Shown: in pieces, positions 9,323 through 19,575 of the stretch | Layout of the letters: each line of letters opens with the position of its first letter | Numbering within the stretch: position 1 is the stretch's first letter | Assembly: GCA_900467185.1 (NCBI GenBank) | Contig: UBPA01000007.1 | Span: 124,001-188,000, forward strand | DNA length: 64,000 bases | Direction of reading: 5' to 3' | DNA from: Hyphomicrobiales bacterium | Lineage (GTDB): Bacteria; Pseudomonadota; Alphaproteobacteria; Rhizobiales; Rhizobiaceae | Position numbers and translations under genes: made by a program | Notes under the pieces: generated by a model | Database searches by the model: none | Seen by the model: only the letters and a program-made list of their open reading frames with translations | Told to the model about the DNA's origin: nothing

Positions 9323-10141
9323 TCAATCGCCGCCGATGAAGAACTTCCACTGCCCGTCGGGCGTGATGCCGATGCGGTAGAAATTGTAGCTGCCGAACTC
9401 CTGCATGGCTGCAACGTCGCCGGCCGTGACGAGGCGCATCAGGTCCACTTTTTCCGGCGGCGTCAGGCTGTCGAGCGACTTGGCGGCAAAATAGGGCCAG
9501 ACATACATCTCGTCCGGCGTTCCCTTGTCGATCACGGTGAAGCCCGTGGAGAGCACGTCGAGCATGATGGCGAGGATTTCGAGCCCGTCGGCATCGCCGG
9601 ACAGGCCTTTCACGGCAGCGACGGGGTCGGTCTCCTCCTCGCTGTCGCCGATCGCGGTCGCCGTCTCGCCCTTGCCGAGAAGCGGGCGCAGGCGCTCGAT
9701 ATCGCCGGAGGCGGCGGCCTCCACGATCAGCTCGCGCATCCGGGCGACGGGCTTGGGGATCTTGGAAATGTCGGTGAGCACCTCGACGGGCCCTTCTTCG
9801 GCCTCGGCGGCCGGAGTCTTGCCCGGCGACTGCTGCCCGGGCGTCTGATGTCCAGGCGTCTGGCCGTCGGCATTGCCCGACCGCGGCGGCGCCGTCGGCT
9901 TGTTCACCAGCGGGTCTGGCATGGGAATGGTGCTGGGCGTGCGGGGCGGAGCCGGTTCGTCCTTGCCCTGCTCGGCGGGCGCGTCCTGCTCGCCCGCCGC
10001 CGCATCCCCCGGGATGCTGCGCAGCTGGCTCAGTGCGAAGGCCGGTGCCGCGGGCACGAGGCATGTCGAGGCAAGAAGGGTGGCGAGGGCAAGCGCACCA
10101 AGAAGAGCGGAGGAAGTCCGGCTGTTCGACGAACGTGTCAT
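9323..10141 (-). CDS. Exported hypothetical protein with proline-rich linker
   Basis: I do not recognise a family. The 272-residue product starts with an Arg/Ser-rich region and a hydrophobic stretch (ALLGALALATLLAS), cleaved probably near AFA. A Pro/Gly/Gln-rich segment follows (about residues 50-115) with the near-repeat TPGHQTPGQQSPGKTP. The C-terminal half is a compact acidic helical domain (MRELIVEAAASGDIERL) ending in a beta-rich tail (YNFYRIGITPDGQWKFFIGG). The start at 10141 has GAGAG upstream; earlier in-frame codons look non-coding. Likely periplasmic. Confidence 0.75.
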   Translation of the reverse strand: MTRSSNSRTSSALLGALALATLLASTCLVPAAPAFALSQLRSIPGDAAAGEQDAPAEQGKDEPAPPRTPSTIPMPDPLVNKPTAPPRSGNADGQTPGHQTPGQQSPGKTPAAEAEEGPVEVLTDISKIPKPVARMRELIVEAAASGDIERLRPLLGKGETATAIGDSEEETDPVAAVKGLSGDADGLEILAIMLDVLSTGFTVIDKGTPDEMYVWPYFAAKSLDSLTPPEKVDLMRLVTAGDVAAMQEFGSYNFYRIGITPDGQWKFFIGGD

Positions 10142-10302
10142 GGCACTCTCGTTACGGCTGAAGCGTCGGCTCTTGCATGGGCCCCGAAAAAGGAAGAACG
10201 GGTTCGGGACGACGACATGCATCAAAACAGAGACGTGAAGCGCGTTGCATGAATCCCTTCCCACGCGATGCGCGGTTCGGGACGGTGCGGATCGGGCAGC
10301 GA

Positions 10303-10572
10303 CTATTGAAGCGAACGCTGCGGAGAAAATTCGCCGGCCAGCATGCGCTCGCGGAGCGAATTCAGCATGGCCTCGGCACCGTCTTCGCCGTGCAGGCGGA
10401 TCGTCTCGCGCATGGCAAGCGCGATGGCGGCGTCGGCGATGATCTCCGGCTCGATTCCATCGGCCATGCCGTCGGCCCAGGCCTCGTTCTGATGTTCCAG
10501 CGCCGCCTGCATCTTCTCGTGGACGATCATGTCGTCGATCTCGTTGAGGCTCTGTTCCATCGACCGTTCCAT
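10303..10572 (-). CDS. Small acidic hypothetical protein
   Basis: An 89-residue protein without a family I can name. It is acidic, Met- and Glu-rich and predicted helical (MEQSLNEIDDMIVHEKMQAA, IADAAIALAMRETIRLHGED). There are in-frame starts at 10629, 10602 and 10572; the last is chosen because the upstream residues look less constrained, but none has a good ribosome binding site. The coding character of the acidic helical part is convincing. It stands alone, with intergenic spaces of 125 and 161 bases on its two sides. Confidence 0.6.
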   Translation of the reverse strand: MERSMEQSLNEIDDMIVHEKMQAALEHQNEAWADGMADGIEPEIIADAAIALAMRETIRLHGEDGAEAMLNSLRERMLAGEFSPQRSLQ

Positions 10573-10697
10573 GCAATTATACGCTTTCACATCACGCCGC
10601 ATCGGAATCGCGGCGGCACTTGTTACCATGGTCTTAACAAGACTAGCAGTCTTTTACCGAAACGACACGGCCCGTTCGAAAAAAGGTTAACGGAGCC

Positions 10698-11138
10698 CTA
10701 ATTTCCGAAGCGCGAGACGATTTCGGCGGCCAGTGTTGCCCCTTCGTCACGGTAACGCTGGTCGGCCAGCACGGCGCTCGGGGTACAGCTTGTATAGACC
10801 GAGGCGAAACTGCGATAGCCCCTGTTGAAGGCAGCGGTCAGCCGAGCCTTGCGATCCGGCTCCGCACCCGCCTCCCGATCGATCAGCGCCTGCATGTCGG
10901 AGCGCCACTCCCCGGCCTTCGGGTCCGCGCAGAGCGTGCGCAGATAGGTGACGGAGCCGACGATTTCCGCCATCCGCAGAAGCCGTGCGTCGTACGGCGC
11001 AGGCGTTGCCGCCGGCACGTCGGCACGGGCTGCAGGTGCAGGCTCCGTCACCGGCTGCGCCTGCACGCTGTAAACGGGCAGGCCGGACAGCAGAAGAAGG
11101 CTGGCGAGACATGCGCGCAAGAGAATCGTCCGTTTCAT
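10698..11138 (-). CDS. TIGR02301-type exported protein
   Basis: A 146-residue exported protein matching a small alphaproteobacterial family of unknown function. A signal peptide (KRTILLRACLASLLLLSGLP) ends near VQAQ. The mature part has an Ala/Pro-rich linker and then the conserved block LAEIVGS-type 'MAEIVGSVTYLRTLCADPKAG', the mid segment LIDREAG and AFNRGYRSFASVYTSC. Two conserved-looking cysteines (LRTLC and YTSC) could form a disulfide. The start at 11138 gives a proper signal peptide; the longer frame to 11222 would bury it. Confidence 0.75.
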   Translation of the reverse strand: MKRTILLRACLASLLLLSGLPVYSVQAQPVTEPAPAARADVPAATPAPYDARLLRMAEIVGSVTYLRTLCADPKAGEWRSDMQALIDREAGAEPDRKARLTAAFNRGYRSFASVYTSCTPSAVLADQRYRDEGATLAAEIVSRFGN

Positions 11139-11188
11139 GCCGGCGAAAATGCCCGGTTCCAACGATTTCGCAAGTCCCGGCTGTCCTA

Positions 11189-11614
11189 TCATGCCCGCGT
11201 GGCTTCCAGCTTGGCGATGCAATCGCGCACGCTCTGCGGCGCCGGCAGGTCGGCGATCTCGGCGGCGCTGTACCAGCCAAGGCTCGCCGCATCGTCTCCG
11301 GCGACGGCTTCGGCGTCGATATCCGCCTCGACGCGAAAGACCGACAGAAAGAAATGCCGCCCGCCCGCGCCGTCCGCCTTGTCCGCCGGCAGGTCGTAGG
11401 TGGCAAAGAGCCGAGGGGCCGAGCCTCTGATGCCGGTCTCCTCGAACAGCTCCCGCACGGCCGTTTCCGCCGGCGTCTCGCCCGGCTCCGCGCGGCCGCC
11501 GGGAAAGGCAAACATATCGGCGGACGGCGGCTTGGAGCGGCGCACGAGCAGGTAGCGACCGTTGCGCATGACGATGGCGGACGAGGCGAGGGCAGGCGGC
11601 GGAGAGGCAGTCAT
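11189..11614 (-). CDS. NUDIX hydrolase (MutT-like)
   Basis: A 141-residue Nudix pyrophosphohydrolase with an intact box: G-x5-E-x7-REL-x-EE-x-G as GRAEPGE and RELFEETGI. It differs from the NadQ-like protein of this window, whose box is degenerate. The substrate cannot be told; many such short proteins act on nucleoside diphosphate-linked compounds. The C-terminal SVRDCIAKLEATRA is an ordinary end helix. The stop lies 50 bases before the TIGR02301 gene, so the two may be cotranscribed. Confidence 0.88.
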   Translation of the reverse strand: MTASPPPALASSAIVMRNGRYLLVRRSKPPSADMFAFPGGRAEPGETPAETAVRELFEETGIRGSAPRLFATYDLPADKADGAGGRHFFLSVFRVEADIDAEAVAGDDAASLGWYSAAEIADLPAPQSVRDCIAKLEATRA

Positions 11615-11730
11615 GGCGGTTCCGTTCTGGCGTTGCGGACGAATCGATCCTACATCAGCCCGACGGCCGGGCGCGATCGAATGCGAGACGTGACGCCGAA
11701 CGTCCGGCGAAGATACGGGGGATCAACATC

Positions 11731-12531
11731 ATGTGCGGACGCTTTGCCCTGACGGTGACGCCGGAGGAGCTCGAGGAGGCGCTGGCCGTCATCGACGCCG
11801 GTGACTTTCCGCCACGCTATAACATCGCGCCCACCCAGCCCATCCTCGTCGTCGCCGCCGCCGACCGTACGGACCCGCGCAGCAACACCCCGCCGCGTCG
11901 GACGGCGCTCGTGCGCTGGGGCTTCCTTCCCGGCTGGGTCAAGGACCCGAACGACTTTCCGCTGCTCCTGAACGCCCGCGCCGAAACGGCCATCGAGAAG
12001 GCATCGTTTCGCGCGGCCATGCGGCACCGTCGCGTCCTCGTGCCCGCATCGGGTTTTTACGAGTGGCGGCGCCATCCCAAGGACAGCGGCCTTGCATCGC
12101 AAGCCTACTGGATAAGGCCGAAATCCGGCGGCATCGTCGCCTTCGGCGGCCTGATGGAAACCTGGGCTTCGGCCGACGGGTCCGAGATGGACACGGGGGC
12201 GATCCTGACGACCCGCTCCAACACGGCCATGGCGTTCATCCACGACCGCATGCCGGTGGTCATCCGGCCCGAAGACTTCGCCCGCTGGCTCGATTGCAAG
12301 ACGCAGGAGCCACGCGACGTCGCCGACCTGATGGTGCCGGCCGATGACGACCTGTTCGACGTCGTGCCGGTCTCCGACGCGGTCAACAAGGTTGCCAACA
12401 CGACGCCGGATATCCAGACGCCGGTCGGCCTTGCCGCGCCGGCGGAGGCGCAGCAGAGGGCGGACAGAAAGAAACCTGCACCGGCAGGGCCGACAGACGA
12501 GGGCGACAGCCCTCAGCTCTCGCTCTTCTGA
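11731..12531 (+). CDS. SRAP-domain protein (SOS response-associated peptidase, YedK/HMCES family)
   Basis: Forms a stable covalent link with abasic sites in single-stranded DNA. Expected residues are visible: C2 exposed after Met removal (MCGRFAL), N81 (LLNARAET), E111 (SGFYEWRR) and H171 (FIHDRMPVV). At 266 residues it is longer than E. coli YedK because of a charged, low-complexity tail after about residue 235 (EAQQRADRKKPAPAGPTDEG). It stands alone; I see no convincing LexA box in the 116 bases upstream. Confidence 0.92.
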   Translation: MCGRFALTVTPEELEEALAVIDAGDFPPRYNIAPTQPILVVAAADRTDPRSNTPPRRTALVRWGFLPGWVKDPNDFPLLLNARAETAIEKASFRAAMRHRRVLVPASGFYEWRRHPKDSGLASQAYWIRPKSGGIVAFGGLMETWASADGSEMDTGAILTTRSNTAMAFIHDRMPVVIRPEDFARWLDCKTQEPRDVADLMVPADDDLFDVVPVSDAVNKVANTTPDIQTPVGLAAPAEAQQRADRKKPAPAGPTDEGDSPQLSLF

Positions 12532-12585
12532 TCACCTCGTTCTTCTGATCGCAAGGCCACGGGCGAGCCCGCCCATGGCGCGCGA

Positions 12586-12762
12586 TCAGTGTTCGCGCCA
12601 GTCGCGAATGCGATCGGCAACCTTTGCCGGCTGCGCCGCTGCCTTGGGCTTCTGGTGCAGCGCTGCGGCAGCCACGGCCTTCAGGCCGAGCGGGCGGTAG
12701 CGGTCGATCAGCGTCTCGTTCTTGGCAGCGGCTTCGGCCGTGTCCGTCTTGCGTTCCGTCAT
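12586..12762 (-). CDS. Small hypothetical protein, 58 residues
   Basis: A short basic, alanine-rich protein (KAVAAAALHQKPKAAAQPAK) ending in DRIRDWREH. I do not recognise a family. Support comes from a very good ribosome binding site (AGGAGAG, 7-13 bases before the ATG) and a sensible charged composition. A longer in-frame version back to 12993 starts with TTG and looks non-coding. It is convergent with the SRAP gene 54 bases away. Possibly a small cytosolic or nucleic-acid-associated protein; that is a guess. Confidence 0.55.
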   Translation of the reverse strand: MTERKTDTAEAAAKNETLIDRYRPLGLKAVAAAALHQKPKAAAQPAKVADRIRDWREH

Positions 12763-13037
12763 GTCACTCTCTCCTGATAATGATTCCGTCCCGGGTCGGG
12801 TTCTGCTTGGGTGAGATCGTCGCTTGACGATCACAACCTGCAGCACCTCGTTCGTTCCCGGAGAACCGAGCGTCTCGCGTTGTCCCCGCACGCTCGAATC
12901 TCCTGAAATTCTGCGGCTTTCAAACGGTTCAATCATGACAAATTCATGTCCATCCTGCGAGCTTTTTGCGAGCAAAAACATGCTGCAATGCAACCGGATG
13001 AATGCTGCGATGCGGCGTGTCTGCAGGCTTCATACGA

Positions 13038-13073
13038 CCCCTTGCCACAAGGGGCGGGCCCCTTGACCCAAGG
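13038..13073. repeat. Alternating inverted-repeat array upstream of cysS (attenuator-like or small RNA-like)
   Basis: Four segments alternate: CCCCTTG (13038-13044), CAAGGGG (13048-13054), CCCCTTG (13059-13065) and CAAGG (13069-13073). Segment 2 can pair with 1 or 3, and segment 3 with 2 or 4, so the hairpins exclude one another. This is the pairing logic of transcription attenuators. It lies about 230 bases before the cysS start, and no U-run follows, so its function is open. Confidence 0.5.
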
Positions 13074-13097
13074 CGCGAGAACGGCGATAAAGCCGCC

Positions 13098-13142
13098 ATG
13101 AAAACGGACACCTGCATTTTCTGCGGCTCGATTATTCGCTAG
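13098..13142 (+). CDS. Possible 14-residue leader peptide with two Cys codons
   Basis: The ORF encodes MKTDTCIFCGSIIR and stops at TAG. Two cysteine codons upstream of the cysteinyl-tRNA synthetase gene would fit a cysteine-sensing leader, but the peptide follows the alternating repeats rather than preceding them, and the ribosome binding site is weak. The peptide also resembles the N-terminus of HIT-family proteins (CIFC), so it could be a gene remnant or chance. Confidence 0.2.
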   Translation: MKTDTCIFCGSIIR

Positions 13143-13304
13143 CGCTTGCCGCTGGCCCTTTCCGTTTCGTCTCCTTACCCAAGACCAAGATGACAACGCG
13201 AAGGCCGGCAGGCCGGCGCGCGTGATCTGTGGCGGTCATCCGCCGGATCGACCATTCGGGACAAACGACGACAAGCATTGATGACAAAAGGGGAGACGAT
13301 ACGC

Positions 13305-14762
<1,458 letters not shown>

Positions 14763-14994
14763 AAGCGGCCGGGCGCGGCGGGCTTGCTTTGCGCGCCGGA
14801 TCGGCATGGAATGCGGATGAACGGGATCGCCGGATCGGCCGGCGTGAGACGGCGACAGACGTCGAGTGCGGGAGAAAAGCGGTGACCTGGTCGTTCATGC
14901 AATGCTTCTACAGCAAGACTCATTCTGTGAGCGACGGGCGGTACGCCATTGATACCGCAGGTCTTTTCCATCTGCCCGGCCAGACGAGGACCGT

Positions 14995-15479
14995 ATGGTG
15001 ACGAGGGATGGATTTACCGGCGGCTGCCAGTGCGGTGCCCTGCGATTCCGGGTCGACGGTGCGCTGGGCGACGCCTCCGTCTGCCATTGCCGCATGTGCC
15101 AGAAGGCATCCGGCAGCTTCTACATGCCGCTCGTTTCCGTGCGACAGGCCAAGCTCCTGTGGACGCGGGGACAGCCGAAGCACTTCCAGTCCTCCAACCA
15201 TGTGCGGCGCGGCTTCTGCGCCGATTGCGGCACACCGCTGACCTACGAGGCACCGGACGGCGTAGCGCTCGCCATTGCGACCTTCGACGACCCCGGGTCG
15301 ATCACGCCCGTGATCCAGTGGGGTACGGAAGCAAAGCTTCCTTACGTCGATGGCATCCGCGATCTGCCGGAGCAGGACACCATGGCCGACATCACGGCCG
15401 CGCCCTTTCTGGAGACGCTGGTCTCCTACCAGCATCCCGACCACGAAACGGACCAATGGCCGCCTGAGGAGAGACAGAA

Positions 15480-15483
<4 letters not shown>
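14995..15483 (+). CDS. GFA/CENP-V domain zinc protein (first of tandem pair)
   Basis: A 162-residue protein of the glutathione-dependent formaldehyde-activating enzyme (GFA) fold. Zinc-binding cysteines are seen at C11 and C13 (GGCQCGA), C30, C32 and C35 (CHCRMC), and C75 and C78 (FCADCGT). Most members of this family have no proven reaction, so 'formaldehyde-activating' should not be assumed. GAGGA precedes the start. Its stop overlaps the start of the second GFA gene as ATGA. A 232-base gap without a supported gene separates it from cysS. Confidence 0.88.
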
Positions 15484-16945
<1,462 letters not shown>

Positions 16946-16949
16946 CCCC

Positions 16950-18566
16950 ATGAAGCGCGAGCGCATCTTCCTCTTCGACACCACGCTGCGCGACGGGCAG
17001 CAGACGCCCGGCGTCGATTTTTCCGTCGAGGACAAGATCGCGATCGCCGCCATGCTCGACGATTTCGGTATCGACTATGTCGAGGGCGGCTATCCCGGTG
17101 CGAACCCGACCGATACCGCCTTCTTCGCCAAACGCCGCACCCGCAACGCCCGCTTCGTCGCCTTCGGCATGACCAAGCGCACCGGCGTCTCCGCCGCCAA
17201 CGATCCGGGCCTTGCGGGTCTGCTGCAGTCGGCCAGCGACACGATCTGTCTCGTGGCCAAGAGCTGGGATTATCACGTCGCCGTCGCGCTCGGCTGCACC
17301 AACGCGGAAAATCTCGACAATATCGCAGCCTCCGTGGAGGCCGTCGTGATCAGCGGCCGCGAGGCCATGGTCGATTGCGAGCACTTCTTCGACGGATACA
17401 AGGCAAACCCCGACTACGCGCTCGCCTGCGCCAGGGCCGCCTATGATGCCGGCGCACGCTGGGTCGTCCTCTGCGACACCAATGGCGGTACGCAGCCGGA
17501 GGAGATCCGCACGATCGTCGCTGCGGTCATCGCCGCCGGCATCCCCGGCGACCGCCTCGGCATCCACGCACACAACGACACGGGACAGGCGGTCGCCAAT
17601 TCTCTGGCTGCGGTCGAGGCCGGCGTGCGCCAGATCCAGGGCACGCTGAACGGCATCGGCGAGCGCTGTGGCAATGCCAACCTCGTCACCCTCATCCCGA
17701 CGCTCGCGCTGAAGGAGGTCTATGCCAGCCGTTTCGAGACGGCCATCGACACCGACCGCCTGCAGGAGCTCACCAAGCTCTCCCATGCCTTCGACGAGCT
17801 GCTCAACCGTTCGCCCGACCACCAGATGCCCTATGTCGGCGCCTCCGCCTTTGCCACCAAGGCCGGCATCCACGCCTCCGCATTGCTGAAGGACCCGCGC
17901 ACCTACGAGCATGTGACGCCGGAAAGTGTGGGCAACCTGCGCAAGGTCATGGTGTCGGACCAGGGCGGCAAGGCCAATTTCATCAATGCGTTGAAGCGCC
18001 GCGGCATCGTGGTCGGCAAGGACGATCCGCGCCTCGACCGGCTGATCTCCATCGTCAAGGAGCGCGAGGCGACCGGCTATGCCTATGAAGGCGCCGATGC
18101 GAGCTTCGCCATCCTCGCCCGCCGCACCCTTGGCCATGTGCCCGATTTCTTCCATGTGGAGAGCTTCCGCGTCATGGTCGAACGCCGGTTCGACGCCAAC
18201 GGCCAGCTGAAGACCGTGTCGGAAGCCGTCGTCCGCGTCCTCATCGACGGCGAGGAGACGCTTTCCGTCGCGGAAGGTCACGGCCCGGTGAATGCGCTCG
18301 ATCTCGCCCTGCGTAAGGATCTCGGCAAGTACCAGCACGAGATCGCCGATCTCGAGCTCGCGGACTACAAGGTTCGCATCCTCAATGGTGGCACGGAGGC
18401 CATCACCCGCGTCCTCATCGAATCCACCGACGCCACCGGCGCCCGCTGGTGGACCGTCGGCGTCTCCGACAACATCATAGACGCTTCGTTCCAGGCTTTG
18501 ATGGACAGCATCGTGTTCAAGCTCTTGAAGAACCGCGACGGCGCGGTGGCGGCTGCGGCGGAGTAG
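16950..18566 (+). CDS. cimA: Citramalate synthase
   Basis: Condenses acetyl-CoA and pyruvate to (R)-citramalate, an entry to isoleucine synthesis that bypasses threonine. The protein is an HMGL/LeuA-like enzyme: the barrel begins with FLFDTTLRDGQQTPGVDFS, with the metal-binding HAHNDTGQA segment near residue 206 and GERCGNANL after it. The C-terminal LeuA dimer-type regulatory domain covers roughly residues 400-520. The length of 538 residues fits CimA rather than LeuA. Four bases separate it from pip. Confidence 0.93.
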   Translation: MKRERIFLFDTTLRDGQQTPGVDFSVEDKIAIAAMLDDFGIDYVEGGYPGANPTDTAFFAKRRTRNARFVAFGMTKRTGVSAANDPGLAGLLQSASDTICLVAKSWDYHVAVALGCTNAENLDNIAASVEAVVISGREAMVDCEHFFDGYKANPDYALACARAAYDAGARWVVLCDTNGGTQPEEIRTIVAAVIAAGIPGDRLGIHAHNDTGQAVANSLAAVEAGVRQIQGTLNGIGERCGNANLVTLIPTLALKEVYASRFETAIDTDRLQELTKLSHAFDELLNRSPDHQMPYVGASAFATKAGIHASALLKDPRTYEHVTPESVGNLRKVMVSDQGGKANFINALKRRGIVVGKDDPRLDRLISIVKEREATGYAYEGADASFAILARRTLGHVPDFFHVESFRVMVERRFDANGQLKTVSEAVVRVLIDGEETLSVAEGHGPVNALDLALRKDLGKYQHEIADLELADYKVRILNGGTEAITRVLIESTDATGARWWTVGVSDNIIDASFQALMDSIVFKLLKNRDGAVAAAAE

Positions 18567-18663
18567 GCTGGTTTTGCTGAGTGACCTGTCAGAGGTAGCA
18601 GATAGTCGATGATATCCGTGAAATCGGCGGCAGCATGCGGGGTAAAGCGGACATGGCGCGGGC

Positions 18664-18930
18664 TTATGCCTTGTCCTGGCGTTCGCTAGCCTTTGCTATG
18701 TGTTGCTGAATGATCGCCCAGGAGGCATCGGCGCTCATGGCTGAGGCTGGATCCTTCGCAAGCGCATCGAACGTTGGCAAAGCCTTTGCATGAAGCCACT
18801 CTTCGAAGTCGGCCTCATAGACGCCGATCGGAATAAATCCTTGTTTGAAAGCCTGCACCTGCATGACTCCTCTGGATAGCGCGACATGAATGAAGGAAAT
18901 TCCAGCTGATACAGCTTTGGTTTCCAACAT
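18664..18930 (-). CDS. Hypothetical protein, 88 residues (possible fragment)
   Basis: I do not recognise this product. It has protein-like composition (FIPIGVYEADFEEWLHAKAL, ASWAIIQQHIAKASE) with more A/T-ending codons than the neighbours, as expected of acquired DNA. No ribosome binding site is visible at 18930, and the frame remains open to an ATG at 19020 and beyond into the DUF433 gene, so it may be the 3' part of a broken gene. The opposite strand is also open here (from 18890), which lowers confidence. Confidence 0.35.
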   Translation of the reverse strand: MLETKAVSAGISFIHVALSRGVMQVQAFKQGFIPIGVYEADFEEWLHAKALPTFDALAKDPASAMSADASWAIIQQHIAKASERQDKA

Positions 18931-19018
18931 GCCGGGCGTGATTGTAGGCGAAGATGCGGCTGAGTGGAAAGAGTTCTGGAGGCGTGCTAGATTTGCGTGG
19001 GCAAATGGAGTGCTCGTC

Positions 19019-19243
19019 ATGACCGAGTTGCATAGGATCACGATCAATCCCGAAAGATGCGGAGGGCGGCCGACGATCCGGTCGTTACGCATTCGTGTGC
19101 GGGACGTTCTTGACCTCCTTGCCGCCGGGGCGACGGAAGCGGAGATCCTTGAGGACTATCCGCTCCTTGAGCCGGGTGACATTCGTGCCGCCCTTGAGTA
19201 CGCGGCCCGCCAAAGCGACCATCCGATCGTTCACGTTGCCTGA
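19019..19243 (+). CDS. DUF433-domain antitoxin
   Basis: A 74-residue protein with the standard DUF433 beginning MTELHRITINPERCGGRPTI and the helix-turn-helix-like body VRDVLDLLAAGATEAEILED. Such proteins pair with DUF5615 PIN-like proteins and act as the predicted antitoxin and autoregulator. The ATG at 19019 has GGAG 8 bases upstream. The frame is open further to an ATG at 18890, adding 43 protein-like residues, but the family normally starts at this Met. The stop overlaps the toxin start as TGATG. Confidence 0.85.
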   Translation: MTELHRITINPERCGGRPTIRSLRIRVRDVLDLLAAGATEAEILEDYPLLEPGDIRAALEYAARQSDHPIVHVA

Positions 19244-19572
19244 TGCGCTTTCTTGTCGATGCCCAGTTACCACCGGCATTGGCGCGCTGGCTGTCGGCTC
19301 AGGAGCACAAGAGCCTTCACGTGGCGGACATCGGCATGCAGTCTGCATCCGATCGAGCGATATGGGACCTGGCCGACAAGGATGGCTGGGTGATCGTCAC
19401 GAAGGACGAGGATTTCGCTCAGCGAAAGACCTTGACGGCATCCGGCCCGCAGGTCGTCTGGCTGCGATGGCCCAACGGGCGGCGCGCCGACCTGCTCGCA
19501 CGTTTCGAGCAGGTCCTGCCGAGCGTTATCGCGGCATTGGAGCGCGGCGAGAGTCTTGTCGAGGTTCGCTAA
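19243..19572 (+). CDS. DUF5615 PIN-like toxin
   Basis: A 109-residue predicted RNase toxin. MRFLVDAQLPPAL carries the first PIN-like acidic residue (D6), and DGWVIVTKDEDF holds the central acidic cluster. GPQVVWLRWPN is typical of the family. It is coupled to the DUF433 gene by a TGATG overlap. It ends 3 bases before the convergent cpdB stop, so the module fits tightly between cimA and cpdB. Activity is inferred from the family only. Confidence 0.85.
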   Translation: MRFLVDAQLPPALARWLSAQEHKSLHVADIGMQSASDRAIWDLADKDGWVIVTKDEDFAQRKTLTASGPQVVWLRWPNGRRADLLARFEQVLPSVIAALERGESLVEVR

Positions 19573-19575
19573 GCC

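Larger units (their letters stand above)
12763..13304. other. Intergenic region between the 58-residue ORF and cysS
   Basis: 542 bases without a convincing ordinary gene. It must hold the promoters of the small minus-strand gene and of cysS. Its 13038-13073 part contains a series of alternately complementary short segments, and a 14-codon ORF with two Cys codons starts at 13098; both are listed separately. The bases around 12900-13000 are less GC-rich than the surroundings. Confidence 0.6.

Noticed and set aside
18815-19033. 72-codon minus-strand frame next to the DUF433 gene
   Set aside because: Cys/His/Ser-rich without any ribosome binding site; a third open frame in the same stretch is most likely chance.
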